From contig NZ_LVJH01000003.1 of the NCBI RefSeq assembly GCF_001637205.1, positions 92,091 through 156,090 of the forward strand: a stretch of DNA of 64,000 nucleotides, written 5' to 3'. This stretch comes from Paenibacillus glacialis (GTDB taxonomy: Bacteria; Bacillota; Bacilli; Paenibacillales; Paenibacillaceae). Within the stretch, counting starts at the first letter, position 1, and every line of letters starts with the position of its first letter. This document shows positions 36,061-44,674 of this stretch, piece by piece. A program made the position numbers and the translations under genes. The notes beneath the pieces are model-generated. The model had not been told where the DNA came from. It searched no databases and was given only the letters and a program-made list of their open reading frames with translations.

Positions 36061-37731
36061 ATGAACATGAAGTATTTGAAGCGTAGCTTGTTACTGACTG
36101 CAGCGTTGGTCGTAGTAGTTGCCACAGCTGCCTGTTCCTCTGGTACTAATAACGAGAAGAATAAAGCTGCTAACAACAAAGTCGAAGACAAGCCAGCTGT
36201 TAAGTTAACTGCAGATCAACCAGGTTGGAAAGAAGACATTTCTCCAATCACATTTGATTGGTATCTGAACTTCTCTTGGTTTGCGAATAAATGGGGCGTA
36301 GATCCGACGTCGAAATACATTACGAAAAAGACAGGCGTGGATATTAACTTTATCGTTCCAGCGGGTAATGAAAAAGAGAAATTGAATACGTTAATCGCAT
36401 CAGGTAATCTTCCCGATTTCATTACGTTAGATAAGGGAGAAGATGCCATTCAGAAGATGATTGACGGTGAAATGGTACTTCCACTTAATAAACTAGCTGA
36501 TGAGTATGATCCATACTTCTTTACGTCATCGGATGCAGCTAAGTTATCATGGTATACAAAGCCTGATGGCAATGTCTATGCCTACCCGAATGCATCTTCT
36601 TCTCCGAAAGATTATGCTAAATATGGAGATACGTACATATCAAACCAAACATTCCTCGTACGTAAAGACATGTACGAAGCTATTGGTAGTCCAGAGATGA
36701 GAACGCCAGAAGGATTTCTGAAAGCGCTACAATTGGCTAAAGATAAATTTGGTACGGTAAACGGACAGCCCTTAATCCCACTTGGATTACATGAGTTTAC
36801 AGATACAGGTAACTTCTCATTAGAAGCCTTTATTCAGAACTTATTAGCTATCCCGAAAGCAAAAGACGGTAAAGTATATGACCGCTCTACGGATCCTGAA
36901 TATGTGAGATGGCTTAAGACTTTGCGTCTAGCGAATCAAGAAGGATTATTAGCAAAAGACGTATTTATTGATAAACGTCCGCAAATGGAAGAGAAACTTG
37001 CTCAAGGTCGTTATTTCGCATTGATCTATCAGGGCAAAGATATGGAAGCGCAATTAAGTTCGTTGTATGCGAAAGATCCAAATGCGGTCTATATCGCTGT
37101 GGATGGACCAGCTAACAGTAATCTAGATACACCTACGCTGGACGGTCCTGGTATTTCAGGTTGGACAGTAACCTTGATTTCTAAGAATGTGAAAGACAAA
37201 GCGCGTGCTATTCGTTTCATGAGTTATCTAAACAGCGAAGAAGGAAATAAAGACTTATTCTTAGGCGAAAAAGGGTTCAGCTATGATACAATCGATGGGG
37301 TAGATCAGTATAAACCTGAGCAATTAGCATTACTAAATTCAGACCGGTCTGCCTTTGATAAACAAAATGGATCATCCTTCACATTCTGGATGCTGATGAA
37401 TACGAACATCACAGATCAATGGGCACCTAAAGCAGTAGAGCCGTTCAAATCTTTACAAGATTGGACCAGAGGGAAGACGGTGAGTGCATCCGAGTTTGAG
37501 TTAATTAATCCGACAGGGAATTCACCAGAGGGTATCATTAATACGAAACTTGCGCAGCAGTTCGGTAAAACACTTCCTAAACTATTGATGTCTGGTTCGG
37601 ATGCGGAGTTCGACACCATTTGGAATGAGTATCAAGAAAAACGTAAAAAAGATGGATTGGATCAAGTAACTTCATTCCAACAAGCAAAATATGAGGAAAA
37701 CGTGAAGAAACTAGCTGAATTCATGAAATAA
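36061..37731 (+). CDS. Extracellular sugar-binding lipoprotein, LplA type
   Basis: This 556-residue protein has a lipoprotein signal peptide with the lipobox TAAC-SS (Cys25 in the longer start), an Asn/Lys-rich linker and a large family 1-type solute-binding domain. It captures oligosaccharides at the cell surface for the two permeases upstream. Start at ATG 36061 behind GGGGT; ATG 36067 is an alternative. The size is typical for LplA/YtcQ-type proteins that serve complex polysaccharide fragments. Confidence 0.94.
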   Translation: MNMKYLKRSLLLTAALVVVVATAACSSGTNNEKNKAANNKVEDKPAVKLTADQPGWKEDISPITFDWYLNFSWFANKWGVDPTSKYITKKTGVDINFIVPAGNEKEKLNTLIASGNLPDFITLDKGEDAIQKMIDGEMVLPLNKLADEYDPYFFTSSDAAKLSWYTKPDGNVYAYPNASSSPKDYAKYGDTYISNQTFLVRKDMYEAIGSPEMRTPEGFLKALQLAKDKFGTVNGQPLIPLGLHEFTDTGNFSLEAFIQNLLAIPKAKDGKVYDRSTDPEYVRWLKTLRLANQEGLLAKDVFIDKRPQMEEKLAQGRYFALIYQGKDMEAQLSSLYAKDPNAVYIAVDGPANSNLDTPTLDGPGISGWTVTLISKNVKDKARAIRFMSYLNSEEGNKDLFLGEKGFSYDTIDGVDQYKPEQLALLNSDRSAFDKQNGSSFTFWMLMNTNITDQWAPKAVEPFKSLQDWTRGKTVSASEFELINPTGNSPEGIINTKLAQQFGKTLPKLLMSGSDAEFDTIWNEYQEKRKKDGLDQVTSFQQAKYEENVKKLAEFMK

Positions 37732-37745
37732 TCATTGTGCAATAG

Positions 37746-37785
37746 AGCCTCGAACCCGTAACTAACATGGGTTCGGGGCTGTTTC
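37746..37785 (+). terminator. Hairpin after the binding-protein gene
   Basis: A 12-bp stem, AGCCTCGAACCC/GGGTTCGGGGCT, is followed by only GTTTC. It may be a weak terminator lowering expression of the kinase genes that follow. Confidence 0.55.
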
Positions 37786-37811
37786 GACGAGAATGGGGAG
37801 TGCTGTAGATA

Positions 37812-39731
37812 ATGAAATGGACACCGAAGTTTCTACAATCATTGATGTATTGGTGGGATCGTAGATCGTTACAGAGTCGCCTTATATCGACGTATATCAT
37901 TATTATTTTGGTGCCCAGTTTAATTGTGTCTACTAATTCTTTTAATGCAATCAATGAAACATATATTAAAGATACGATTAGTAAGAATGGCAACTTACTT
38001 GAAATGGAGAAATTACAGATTGTGAATCAGATCGAATCGATGGAGCGGTCTGCTCAAATTGCGGTATCGGATAAAGCAGTTGAGAATTATTTGACGAGTC
38101 AGAGTGAACCACAATTAAAGGAACTTGTTGAGTTTAATACTAATGCCTATGTTAATTTAACACGAATTCAGTTCAATAACCCAAATATTGAGCACTTGCG
38201 TCTGTTCTCGGCGAGTAAGAATGTCCATGAAATTTGGCCGATTATATTCAGAGAGGATAGGATTCGGCAAGAACCTTGGTATAAACAGACAATTGGATTA
38301 GGGCTTCAACAGATGTGGTATTTCCAAGACGATGATGTTGATTTCACGAAGAGAGATTCTAATGTAATTGCAGAGAAAAATCCTAAAGTCTCTTTGCTTC
38401 GAGAGATTAGTGTTCCCGCTGGAGTACATTCAGGCATTATTCAAGTGGATATGTTGCTGTCTAAATTCTCACCTAGAACCTTCTCGACAATACAAGATGA
38501 TCAATCGCAATTGTTTCTATTAGATGGTGATTTGCAAATGTTTACAAGACAGAATGATTCTTTCCTTCAGGATAATAAAGAAATGAATAAAGCGATTCAC
38601 GATCGCTTTCTTTCTCTCCAACAAGGCGGAGTATGGGACACCCAGTATCAAGAGAACGGTAAATCATTCTTGTTCATCCAAGTGCCCCTTGAGCGTATGA
38701 ATGCATACTTACTAAATGTAGTCTCCATGGAGGATGTTTTGAAGGATATTTCCGTAATTCGTAACAAGACAATTGGGACAAATGTGTTATTTATCGTGTT
38801 ATTCACGGTGATCGCGTATGTATTAAATGCTATTATTCTAAAGAATTTAGTGAGACTTACTGAAGCGATGAAGAAGGCTCGTCGAGGCGAACTCTATACA
38901 GGGGTAACGATTCGAGGGGGTGGAGAGATTGCTGAGTTGACTCACCATTTCAATAAATTGATGAACAAAATTAACGAACTTGTTGCCGTGGCTGTTCGTA
39001 AGCAGGCATTGACCAAAGAAGCAGAGTTACGAACGTTACATAATCAAATTGATTCCCACTTTCTCTATAATACGTTAGAGAATATCAAAATGCTGGCGGA
39101 AATAGACAACCATCGTAAGATATCCGATGCTCTGACATCACTTGGTGGCATGATGCGTTATAATTTCAAATGGTCGGGAGAGTACGTCAAGTTAAAGGAT
39201 GAGATTAGACATATTCAGAACTATATCGATGTCATGAATATTCGATTTGAAGAACCCATTTCGTTAGTTATGGAGATTCAACCTCAATATATGGAGTTAG
39301 AAGTATTAAAAATGTCGCTTCAGCCTCTCATAGAGAACAGTGTCAAACATGGGTGGTCAGATTCGAGTGATGAAAGCACCGACAAGAAAATTCAAATCGT
39401 GGTAGAGGCTGTGAAGGATGGTGTTTGTATATCCATTACAGACAATGGCGATGGGATGAGTAATGATCAACTTATAGAACTAAATAAAGGAATACGAGAA
39501 GATCGATTTGATACTCAGAATAAGCTGGATCCAGACAAACAAGACCCTGTAAGGGCAGGGATTGGATTACACAATGTACATCAGAGGATGCAACTCTTTT
39601 ATGGTAAGGACTATGGATTGATCATTACAAGTGAAGAAGGCGTTTATACGAAGGTACTAATTACTTTACCTAGAGTTCTACTGACAGGAGGAAGTACTGA
39701 TGAAGCGAACGCTATTGATCGTAGACGATGA
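37812..39731 (+). CDS. YesM-type sensor histidine kinase
   Basis: This 639-residue membrane kinase has a first helix (about 24-45), a large extracellular sensor domain (about 46-315), a second helix (about 318-342), HAMP, a His_kinase domain (HNQIDSHFLYNTLENIKM, phosphoacceptor His) and HATPase (LIENSVKHG; GIGLHNVHQRM). This architecture is typical of YesM/LytS-like kinases next to oligosaccharide ABC importers. It overlaps the following regulator gene by 32 bases. It probably senses the extracellular sugar or the liganded binding protein. Confidence 0.94.
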   Translation: MKWTPKFLQSLMYWWDRRSLQSRLISTYIIIILVPSLIVSTNSFNAINETYIKDTISKNGNLLEMEKLQIVNQIESMERSAQIAVSDKAVENYLTSQSEPQLKELVEFNTNAYVNLTRIQFNNPNIEHLRLFSASKNVHEIWPIIFREDRIRQEPWYKQTIGLGLQQMWYFQDDDVDFTKRDSNVIAEKNPKVSLLREISVPAGVHSGIIQVDMLLSKFSPRTFSTIQDDQSQLFLLDGDLQMFTRQNDSFLQDNKEMNKAIHDRFLSLQQGGVWDTQYQENGKSFLFIQVPLERMNAYLLNVVSMEDVLKDISVIRNKTIGTNVLFIVLFTVIAYVLNAIILKNLVRLTEAMKKARRGELYTGVTIRGGGEIAELTHHFNKLMNKINELVAVAVRKQALTKEAELRTLHNQIDSHFLYNTLENIKMLAEIDNHRKISDALTSLGGMMRYNFKWSGEYVKLKDEIRHIQNYIDVMNIRFEEPISLVMEIQPQYMELEVLKMSLQPLIENSVKHGWSDSSDESTDKKIQIVVEAVKDGVCISITDNGDGMSNDQLIELNKGIREDRFDTQNKLDPDKQDPVRAGIGLHNVHQRMQLFYGKDYGLIITSEEGVYTKVLITLPRVLLTGGSTDEANAIDRRR

Positions 39732-41310
39732 GAAGAATATCCGGGTTGGATTGAAGATGATGATTGAGCGAGAGTTCCCAGATAGGTATTGTATTCATAT
39801 GGCGAGTAATGGACAGAGCGCATTGGATCTTTACCGTGAGACATGTGCTGATATCGTGATCACGGATATACGGATGCCTGTCATGGACGGTATTCGTCTT
39901 ATAGCCGAATTGGCTATCGAGAGTAGTGGTGACGGACCGGCTGTTGTCATTCTAAGTGGATTTGATGATTTCGAATATGCCAAGACAGCTATTAAATATA
40001 AAGTAAAAGATTACCTGCTGAAGCCTATCCGCCGCGAAGAATTATTTGATCTACTGAATCGTATTGAGAAGGACTTCACGAAACAAGAAGCGATCGATCG
40101 ACAACGGGAAGAGGAAAGTGAACTTTTCCACAAGGAGCTTCGTGCTAGTCGTATACGGCAATTGTTGCTTCAAGAGAGTCTTTTGTCGGAGGATGAGTTG
40201 GAGGAGTATAGTCGTGAAATTGGATTCCAGAAGTTTGAGAAGCCATATACAGTAGCTGTTGTGAATTTTCGATATGACGATGGGTCCAGAATGTCCCCAA
40301 GTGAGACAGAGAGTTTAGTAGAACGGATGTCCGACTCCTTGGAAGGGAAACTCGAAATCATGACATCAGACTACGAAGGGAGACTCGTGCTCATTGGGAG
40401 CCCGAAGAGCTGGTTTCATGAGTTAGGACGACAAGCTGAAGAAAAAGGCTGGCGTGGGTTGCATATGGGTATCAGCACGGAGGGCTATTGCTTATTAGAT
40501 ATTCGAAATCGATATGAAGAAGCGATTCACTCTTTGCAATATACCTTTTTATACCCACAAGCTAACTATATTGAGTATGAAGCAGTTAGAACAGAACGCC
40601 GGAATTTCCCAGTACCACATGAAGATATCCGTAAATTGGCTAATATGCTCGGAACAGAGCATGAGAAAGAAATGCTGCTTCTCTTAGGTACCATATTTCA
40701 TATCGAACATTTACAACACATCGACTTGTCGTATTTAGAACGAGTGAGCAGGCTGGTGAATGAGCAGGTATTAGATGAAGTATTCCTTTTATATGGAGAA
40801 TCATCTGTAGAGGTACTCAAGCTATATAAAAAAGTCGGGAATATGTCTAACTTTCAGAGTTTTCACGATTACTATCGTAAGCTAGAGCACCTGCTCATCA
40901 GTGTGAATGCTTATGTTACAATGGTACGATCTGCATATACAGAAGAACATGGTGATATGAAGGAAGCCGTTGCCTTTATAGAAGAGTCCTATAATCGTTC
41001 TTTGAATATGGCGATGGTAAGCAATCATGTATCTCTGAATTATTCTTATTTTAGTGAGACATTTAAAGCTTATACTGGAGAAAACTTTGTTCTCTATTTG
41101 AAAAAAGTAAGGATTCGAAAGGCCAAGGAACTGTTATTGAAAAGTTCAGTGAAACTATCTATGGTCGGGGAATCCGTTGGTTTTGAGAATAGCAAGCAAT
41201 TCTCCCGTGTGTTTAAAGAATTAGAGGGAGTATCGCCACATGAGTATCGAATAAAGGTCCAAGCTGACCAACATATAAAGGGTGATTCTAGCTCTAGTGA
41301 GTCGATATAA
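39700..41310 (+). CDS. YesN-type AraC response regulator
   Basis: This 536-residue regulator has an N-terminal receiver (VDDEKNI, phosphoacceptor Asp in ADIVITDIRMPVMDG, Lys in DYLLKPI), a long helical middle region (125-420) and a C-terminal AraC double helix-turn-helix ending VGFENSKQFSRVFKELEGVSPHEYR. Start ATG 39700 has a GGAGG site inside the end of the kinase gene. It is expected to activate the importer operon when phosphorylated by the YesM-type kinase. Confidence 0.94.
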   Translation: MKRTLLIVDDEKNIRVGLKMMIEREFPDRYCIHMASNGQSALDLYRETCADIVITDIRMPVMDGIRLIAELAIESSGDGPAVVILSGFDDFEYAKTAIKYKVKDYLLKPIRREELFDLLNRIEKDFTKQEAIDRQREEESELFHKELRASRIRQLLLQESLLSEDELEEYSREIGFQKFEKPYTVAVVNFRYDDGSRMSPSETESLVERMSDSLEGKLEIMTSDYEGRLVLIGSPKSWFHELGRQAEEKGWRGLHMGISTEGYCLLDIRNRYEEAIHSLQYTFLYPQANYIEYEAVRTERRNFPVPHEDIRKLANMLGTEHEKEMLLLLGTIFHIEHLQHIDLSYLERVSRLVNEQVLDEVFLLYGESSVEVLKLYKKVGNMSNFQSFHDYYRKLEHLLISVNAYVTMVRSAYTEEHGDMKEAVAFIEESYNRSLNMAMVSNHVSLNYSYFSETFKAYTGENFVLYLKKVRIRKAKELLLKSSVKLSMVGESVGFENSKQFSRVFKELEGVSPHEYRIKVQADQHIKGDSSSSESI

Positions 41311-41333
41311 GTATGCAATCATATGTTAATTCA

Positions 41334-41368
41334 AACCGGGAAAAGAATGACTTTTCTCGGTTTTGTTA
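41334..41368 (+). terminator. Intrinsic terminator of the sugar locus
   Basis: A 12-bp stem, AACCGGGAAAAG/CTTTTCTCGGTT, with loop AATGA is followed by TTTTG. Confidence 0.85.
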
Positions 41369-41458
41369 TGTTGTATATGAAGTAATTCATATGAATACGG
41401 ATGAAGTGATCAATTTCCATCTTATAGGATAGTTACAATGACTTCACAGAATGTTCAC

Positions 41459-41488
41459 TTGTGAATCGACAGAATTAGTCAGTATAAT
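41459..41488 (+). promoter_or_regulatory. Promoter of the glycine riboswitch transcript
   Basis: TTGTGA (41459-41464) is followed after 18 bases by a perfect TATAAT (41483-41488). The start would fall near 41495, just before the first aptamer. Confidence 0.6.
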
Positions 41489-41520
41489 GATAAAAATTTT
41501 ATATCGCTGGATGATGTTTA

Positions 41521-41706
41521 TGGGAGATGGAACGATATGTTTCAACCGAAGGGGCAAAACTCTCAGGTGCTTGTGGAAGCAACAAGCGAAGACCGTAAAC
41601 GGACAGCACTCTGGAGAGACCCTAATCAATAGGGCGCCGAAGGTGCACGGTAGATGAATATCTGCTTAAACTCTCAGGCAAAAGGACAGAGATGAGAATA
41701 GCGAAA
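41521..41706 (+). ncRNA. Tandem glycine riboswitch aptamers (gcvT class)
   Basis: Two glycine aptamers follow each other. Aptamer 1 has the entry GGGAGATGG, the conserved CCGAAGGGGCAAAACTCTCA core and CTCTGGAGAGACC end. After a short linker (CTAATCA), aptamer 2 has GGCGCCGAAGGTGCA, then AAACTCTCAGGCAAAAGGACAG. This tandem layout is diagnostic. It should control the downstream alanine/glycine symporter through the terminator at 41883-41916, although an intervening dispersed repeat makes the leader unusually long. Confidence 0.95.
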
Positions 41707-41769
41707 GAGGAAATAGTCTACGCCTTGTGAATGATTTCACTATAAGGCATAAGGTGTGTTTTCCTCTAA

Positions 41770-41868
41770 ATATAAGAAGGTATAAGTGTTATCTTATACT
41801 TAATCTTATGTTTCTCGCTGAAATGGATACCGTCCTTATGAGGACGGCGAAGCCGTTTCTACTTATGT
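41770..41868. repeat. Dispersed hairpin repeat, copy 2
   Basis: This copy shares ordered blocks with 17473-17570. Its 3' part folds into a two-tier hairpin: outer GAAATGG/CCGTTTC and inner CCGTCCT/AGGACGG with loop TATG and an asymmetric internal loop ATA versus CGAAG (41820-41859). It lies between the riboswitch aptamers and their terminator. It resembles a repeat I associate with Paenibacillus genomes, from memory. Confidence 0.7.
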
Positions 41869-41882
41869 CTTTGAACCTCTCC

Positions 41883-41916
41883 AAGAGTCAAAATCAGTCG
41901 ATTTGGCTCTTTTTTG
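41883..41916 (+). terminator. Riboswitch terminator (expression platform)
   Basis: The 10-bp stem AAGAGTCAAA/TTTGGCTCTT is followed by a run of Ts and sits 30 bases before the symporter start, the expected place of the glycine riboswitch expression platform. Confidence 0.8.
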
Positions 41917-41945
41917 TATTCATTATTTTAGGGGGAGTGGTTAAA

Positions 41946-43325
41946 TTGGTAGAAATATTAGAGAAGATTGATAGTTGGGTGTGGGGACCTCCGTTGCTTA
42001 TCTTGGTCATGGGAACTGGGATATGGCTGACGATTCGTTTAAATCTATTGCAGATTCTCCGCCTACCGCTCGCGCTTAAACTTATTGGCAAATCGCCAAA
42101 TGAAGGAAGCGGAGATGTTAGTAGTTTCGGCGCTTTAAGCACGGCTCTAGCGGCAACTGTAGGTACAGGGAACATTGTAGGTGTGGCAACAGCCATTAAG
42201 CTAGGTGGACCTGGAGCATTGTTCTGGATGTTGACTGCAGCTTTTTTGGGAATGGCAACGAAGTATTCAGAGGGATTATTAGCCGTTAAATATCGGACAA
42301 AGGACGAGAATGGACAATATTCCGGTGGACCGATGTATTACATAGAGAAAGGCCTCGGTCGGCGCTTTAAGCCTTTGGCGATGATGTTTGCAGCCAGTGG
42401 TATCTTGGTTGCGTTGTTCGGGATCGGGACGTTTCCTCAGGTAAATGCGATCGTATCCTCTACAGAAGCAAGTTTTGGAGTGCCTGTGATCGTAACAGCT
42501 ATTATTCTAGCTGTGTTAACAGCCATTGTGACGATTGGCGGTATTAAGAGCATTGCACAGGTATCTACGAAAGTGGTACCTTTCATGTCAGGCTTGTATG
42601 TTCTGGCTTGTTTAGGAGTTCTCATCAGCTTTGCTGATGAGCTTCCTCATGCGATCTCTCTCGTATTCACATCTGCCTTCTCAACTACGGCAGCCACGGG
42701 TGGATTCGTGGGAGCGACGATCATGCTTGCGATGCGAAGTGGTGTAGCAAGAGGGATATTCTCGAATGAATCCGGATTGGGAAGCGCACCGATTGCAGCT
42801 GCAGCTGCGAAGACGAAATGGCCAGCGGAGCAAGGATTGGTCTCGATGACGGGGACCTTTATCGATACAATTATTATTTGTAATCTGACAGGACTCATGT
42901 TACTCGTAACAGGGGTGTGGAATGGAGATAGCGAAGGTGCGCTGATGACGCAGCAGGCTTTTGCGAGTGCATTCCCTACCTTTGGTCCGGGACTACTTAC
43001 AATCTGTTTGATTCTATTCGCTTTCACAACAATTCTCGGTTGGAATTATTATGGGGAACGTTGCGTGGAGTATTTAATAGGGGTCAAAGGGATCAAACCA
43101 TATCGGTATCTATTCATCGCGCTCGTAGCAGGTGGAGCCTTTATCAAGCTAGATGCGATTTGGCTATTGGCGGATATTTTCAATGCATTGATGGCATTCC
43201 CTAACTTGATTGCCTTGCTTGGACTATCCGGTGTTGTTGTGAAAGAGACACGAGTGTATATGGCCGCTGTTCACGGAAAGAAAAAGGGGAAGACGCCACT
43301 ATCGACAGAGATGAATATTAAATAA
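41946..43325 (+). CDS. AGCS family sodium:alanine/glycine symporter
   Basis: This 459-residue integral membrane protein is an AGCS-family importer of alanine or glycine driven by sodium. Family blocks are clear: GSGDVSSFGALSTALAATVGTGNIVGVA, GPGALFWM, YSGGPMYYIEKGLG, and the GIFSNESGLGSAPIAAAAAKT segment. The TTG at 41946 is chosen because GGGGGAG precedes it by eight bases; an open frame extending upstream to 41727 crosses the terminator and repeat and is not credible. The upstream glycine riboswitch makes glycine the probable physiological ligand or signal. Confidence 0.95.
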   Translation: MVEILEKIDSWVWGPPLLILVMGTGIWLTIRLNLLQILRLPLALKLIGKSPNEGSGDVSSFGALSTALAATVGTGNIVGVATAIKLGGPGALFWMLTAAFLGMATKYSEGLLAVKYRTKDENGQYSGGPMYYIEKGLGRRFKPLAMMFAASGILVALFGIGTFPQVNAIVSSTEASFGVPVIVTAIILAVLTAIVTIGGIKSIAQVSTKVVPFMSGLYVLACLGVLISFADELPHAISLVFTSAFSTTAATGGFVGATIMLAMRSGVARGIFSNESGLGSAPIAAAAAKTKWPAEQGLVSMTGTFIDTIIICNLTGLMLLVTGVWNGDSEGALMTQQAFASAFPTFGPGLLTICLILFAFTTILGWNYYGERCVEYLIGVKGIKPYRYLFIALVAGGAFIKLDAIWLLADIFNALMAFPNLIALLGLSGVVVKETRVYMAAVHGKKKGKTPLSTEMNIK

Positions 43326-43371
43326 CTAAATCCAAATTATGGGCATTCATATCGCCCTCATATCACATCGA

Positions 43372-43414
43372 AAACCTTCTGTTTCACACCATGTGGGATA
43401 GGAGGTTTATTTAC
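43372..43414 (+). terminator. Intrinsic terminator after the symporter gene
   Basis: A 9-bp stem, AAACCTTCT/AGGAGGTTT, with an inner CAC/GTG pairing is followed by a T-rich tail. Confidence 0.6.
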
Positions 43415-43512
43415 GTTCACATCAACATGTTCCATTTATCTGTGTGCTGAATGTCCTTCAATAATCATTCTTTGTTGACGAACGAGGAAGACCGCACTAT
43501 ACTTTTATTATA

Positions 43513-43532
43513 CATATAGGGGTATGGGTATA
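43513..43532. promoter_or_regulatory. Candidate CsoR/CstR-type operator
   Basis: TATAGGGGTATGGGTATA sits just upstream of the YrkH-like relic. The TATAGGGGT half-site is repeated at 44599-44606 before the sulfur exporter gene. CsoR-family persulfide sensors bind GC-tract/TATA sites of this kind, but no csoR/cstR gene is in the window. Confidence 0.35.
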
Positions 43533-43646
43533 CGATGAAAAACCGAACCAAATCGTATTTGGGGACTATTTCGGAAGGAGACGTCCTCAAACATTTCATT
43601 CGTAAGGCGAATCCAGATGAAGTGAAAGAGGAGATGTTATACCCTC

Positions 43647-44360
43647 ATACCAACAAATGAAGAATTACTGGAAATGGTGGAACCCAATGAAGAGATAACG
43701 ATCTAAGAACACCATGTTCAGATCACGCACACACTGGATACTCACCTTCACGCAGATCATATCTCAGGTGGTCGATTATTAGTTGATAAAGTGGGGGCAA
43801 CCTATTGGTTACCTCCAAAGGATGCTACGGAAGTTGTATTCAATTATGCCGATCTTGAAGAAGGCGAGACCTTGACAGTTGGGAACACAAATATTAACAT
43901 ACAACCGGTATACTCTCCTGGACATACGATTGGGAGTACATCACTGATCGTAGATGATCAGTATTTACTAACTGGCGATATTTTGTTCATGGAGTCGATT
44001 GGTCGTTCGGACTTGGCAGGGAAAGCAGAGGATTGGGTCGAAGATTTACGCACTACTTTATATCGTCGATATAAAGAACTATCAAATGACTTGATTGTAC
44101 TTCCAGCACACTTTGCCAAGATTTCTGAACTTGGTGAGGGCGGACAAGTATCTGGCCGTTTAGCAGATTTGTATCTGAACAACCCTGGGTTAAATATACA
44201 GAATGAAGCAGACTTCAGAGACAAAGTAACGAATCATTTACCACCGCAACCGAACGCTTACTAGGAGATTCGACAGATGAATATGGGTAAGATTCAACCG
44301 AGTGATGAAGAACAACGTGAGATGGAAATTGGGCCAAACCGTTGTGCGATTCACGACTGA
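43647..44360 (+). pseudogene. YrkH-like rhodanese/MBL-fold pseudogene
   Basis: The sequence corresponds to YrkH-type proteins, which combine a rhodanese and a metallo-beta-lactamase fold domain (persulfide handling). A rhodanese fragment (PTNEELLEMVEPNEEITI) meets an in-frame TAA at 43704, and the MBL part resumes directly with [13 protein letters not shown] in the same frame. About 90 expected residues are missing. A second in-frame TAG at 44262 interrupts [17 protein letters not shown], most simply a CAG-to-TAG change, and the reading continues to the natural family end [12 protein letters not shown]. The gene is inactive but was full length once. Confidence 0.85.
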
Positions 44361-44536
44361 TCAAGGTTACTTGTACCGTCATATACAATTTTTACGCCAA
44401 GGGAATGGTAGGTTTCTTCCTTATAGTGACCATGTGAGCAAATTTTTATTAAGTGTAAGTTCGTATTGTCGCAGGTTAGTAATTCATTACACGTTGGGCA
44501 TCTGCTTTCAAAAAAGCTTTTTAATTTATTCAGCAT
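44351..44536 (-). CDS. Small zinc-ribbon-like protein
   Basis: This 61-residue reading on the minus strand has RCPTCNELL and, about 20 residues later, CSHGHYKEE, giving a CxxC plus CxHxH set suited to one zinc ion. The ATG at 44536 has AGGTGG five bases upstream. It overlaps the end of the YrkH-like relic tail to tail. I think similar small proteins exist in Bacillales, but cannot verify this. Function is unknown. Confidence 0.55.
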   Translation of the reverse strand: MLNKLKSFFESRCPTCNELLTCDNTNLHLIKICSHGHYKEETYHSLGVKIVYDGTSNLDQS

Positions 44537-44587
44537 AATAACCACCTAATTCATATGAATTTACTTGGTTTTATTATACCTTTACGA

Positions 44588-44607
44588 CTCCCCAATGTAT
44601 AGGGGTT
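44588..44607. promoter_or_regulatory. Candidate CsoR/CstR-type operator before tauE
   Basis: CTCCCCAATGTATAGGGGTT contains the inverted pair CCCC-N8-GGGG and shares TATAGGGGT with the site before the YrkH-like relic. It lies about 70 bases upstream of the TauE/SafE gene. Confidence 0.4.
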
Positions 44608-44674
44608 AATTAGATTATTTGCGAAGTTCAATGGATCTAACAGTCTATTGGGCTAGCAGTATGAGGGTGGGTCT

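Noticed and set aside
41727..41945. N-terminal extension of the AGCS symporter
   Set aside because: The in-frame extension would run through the dispersed repeat and the riboswitch terminator. A TTG with an ideal ribosome site exists at 41946.
42647..43027. Minus-strand open frame of 126 codons inside the symporter gene
   Set aside because: It is fully antisense to conserved AGCS motifs and is only a codon-bias shadow.
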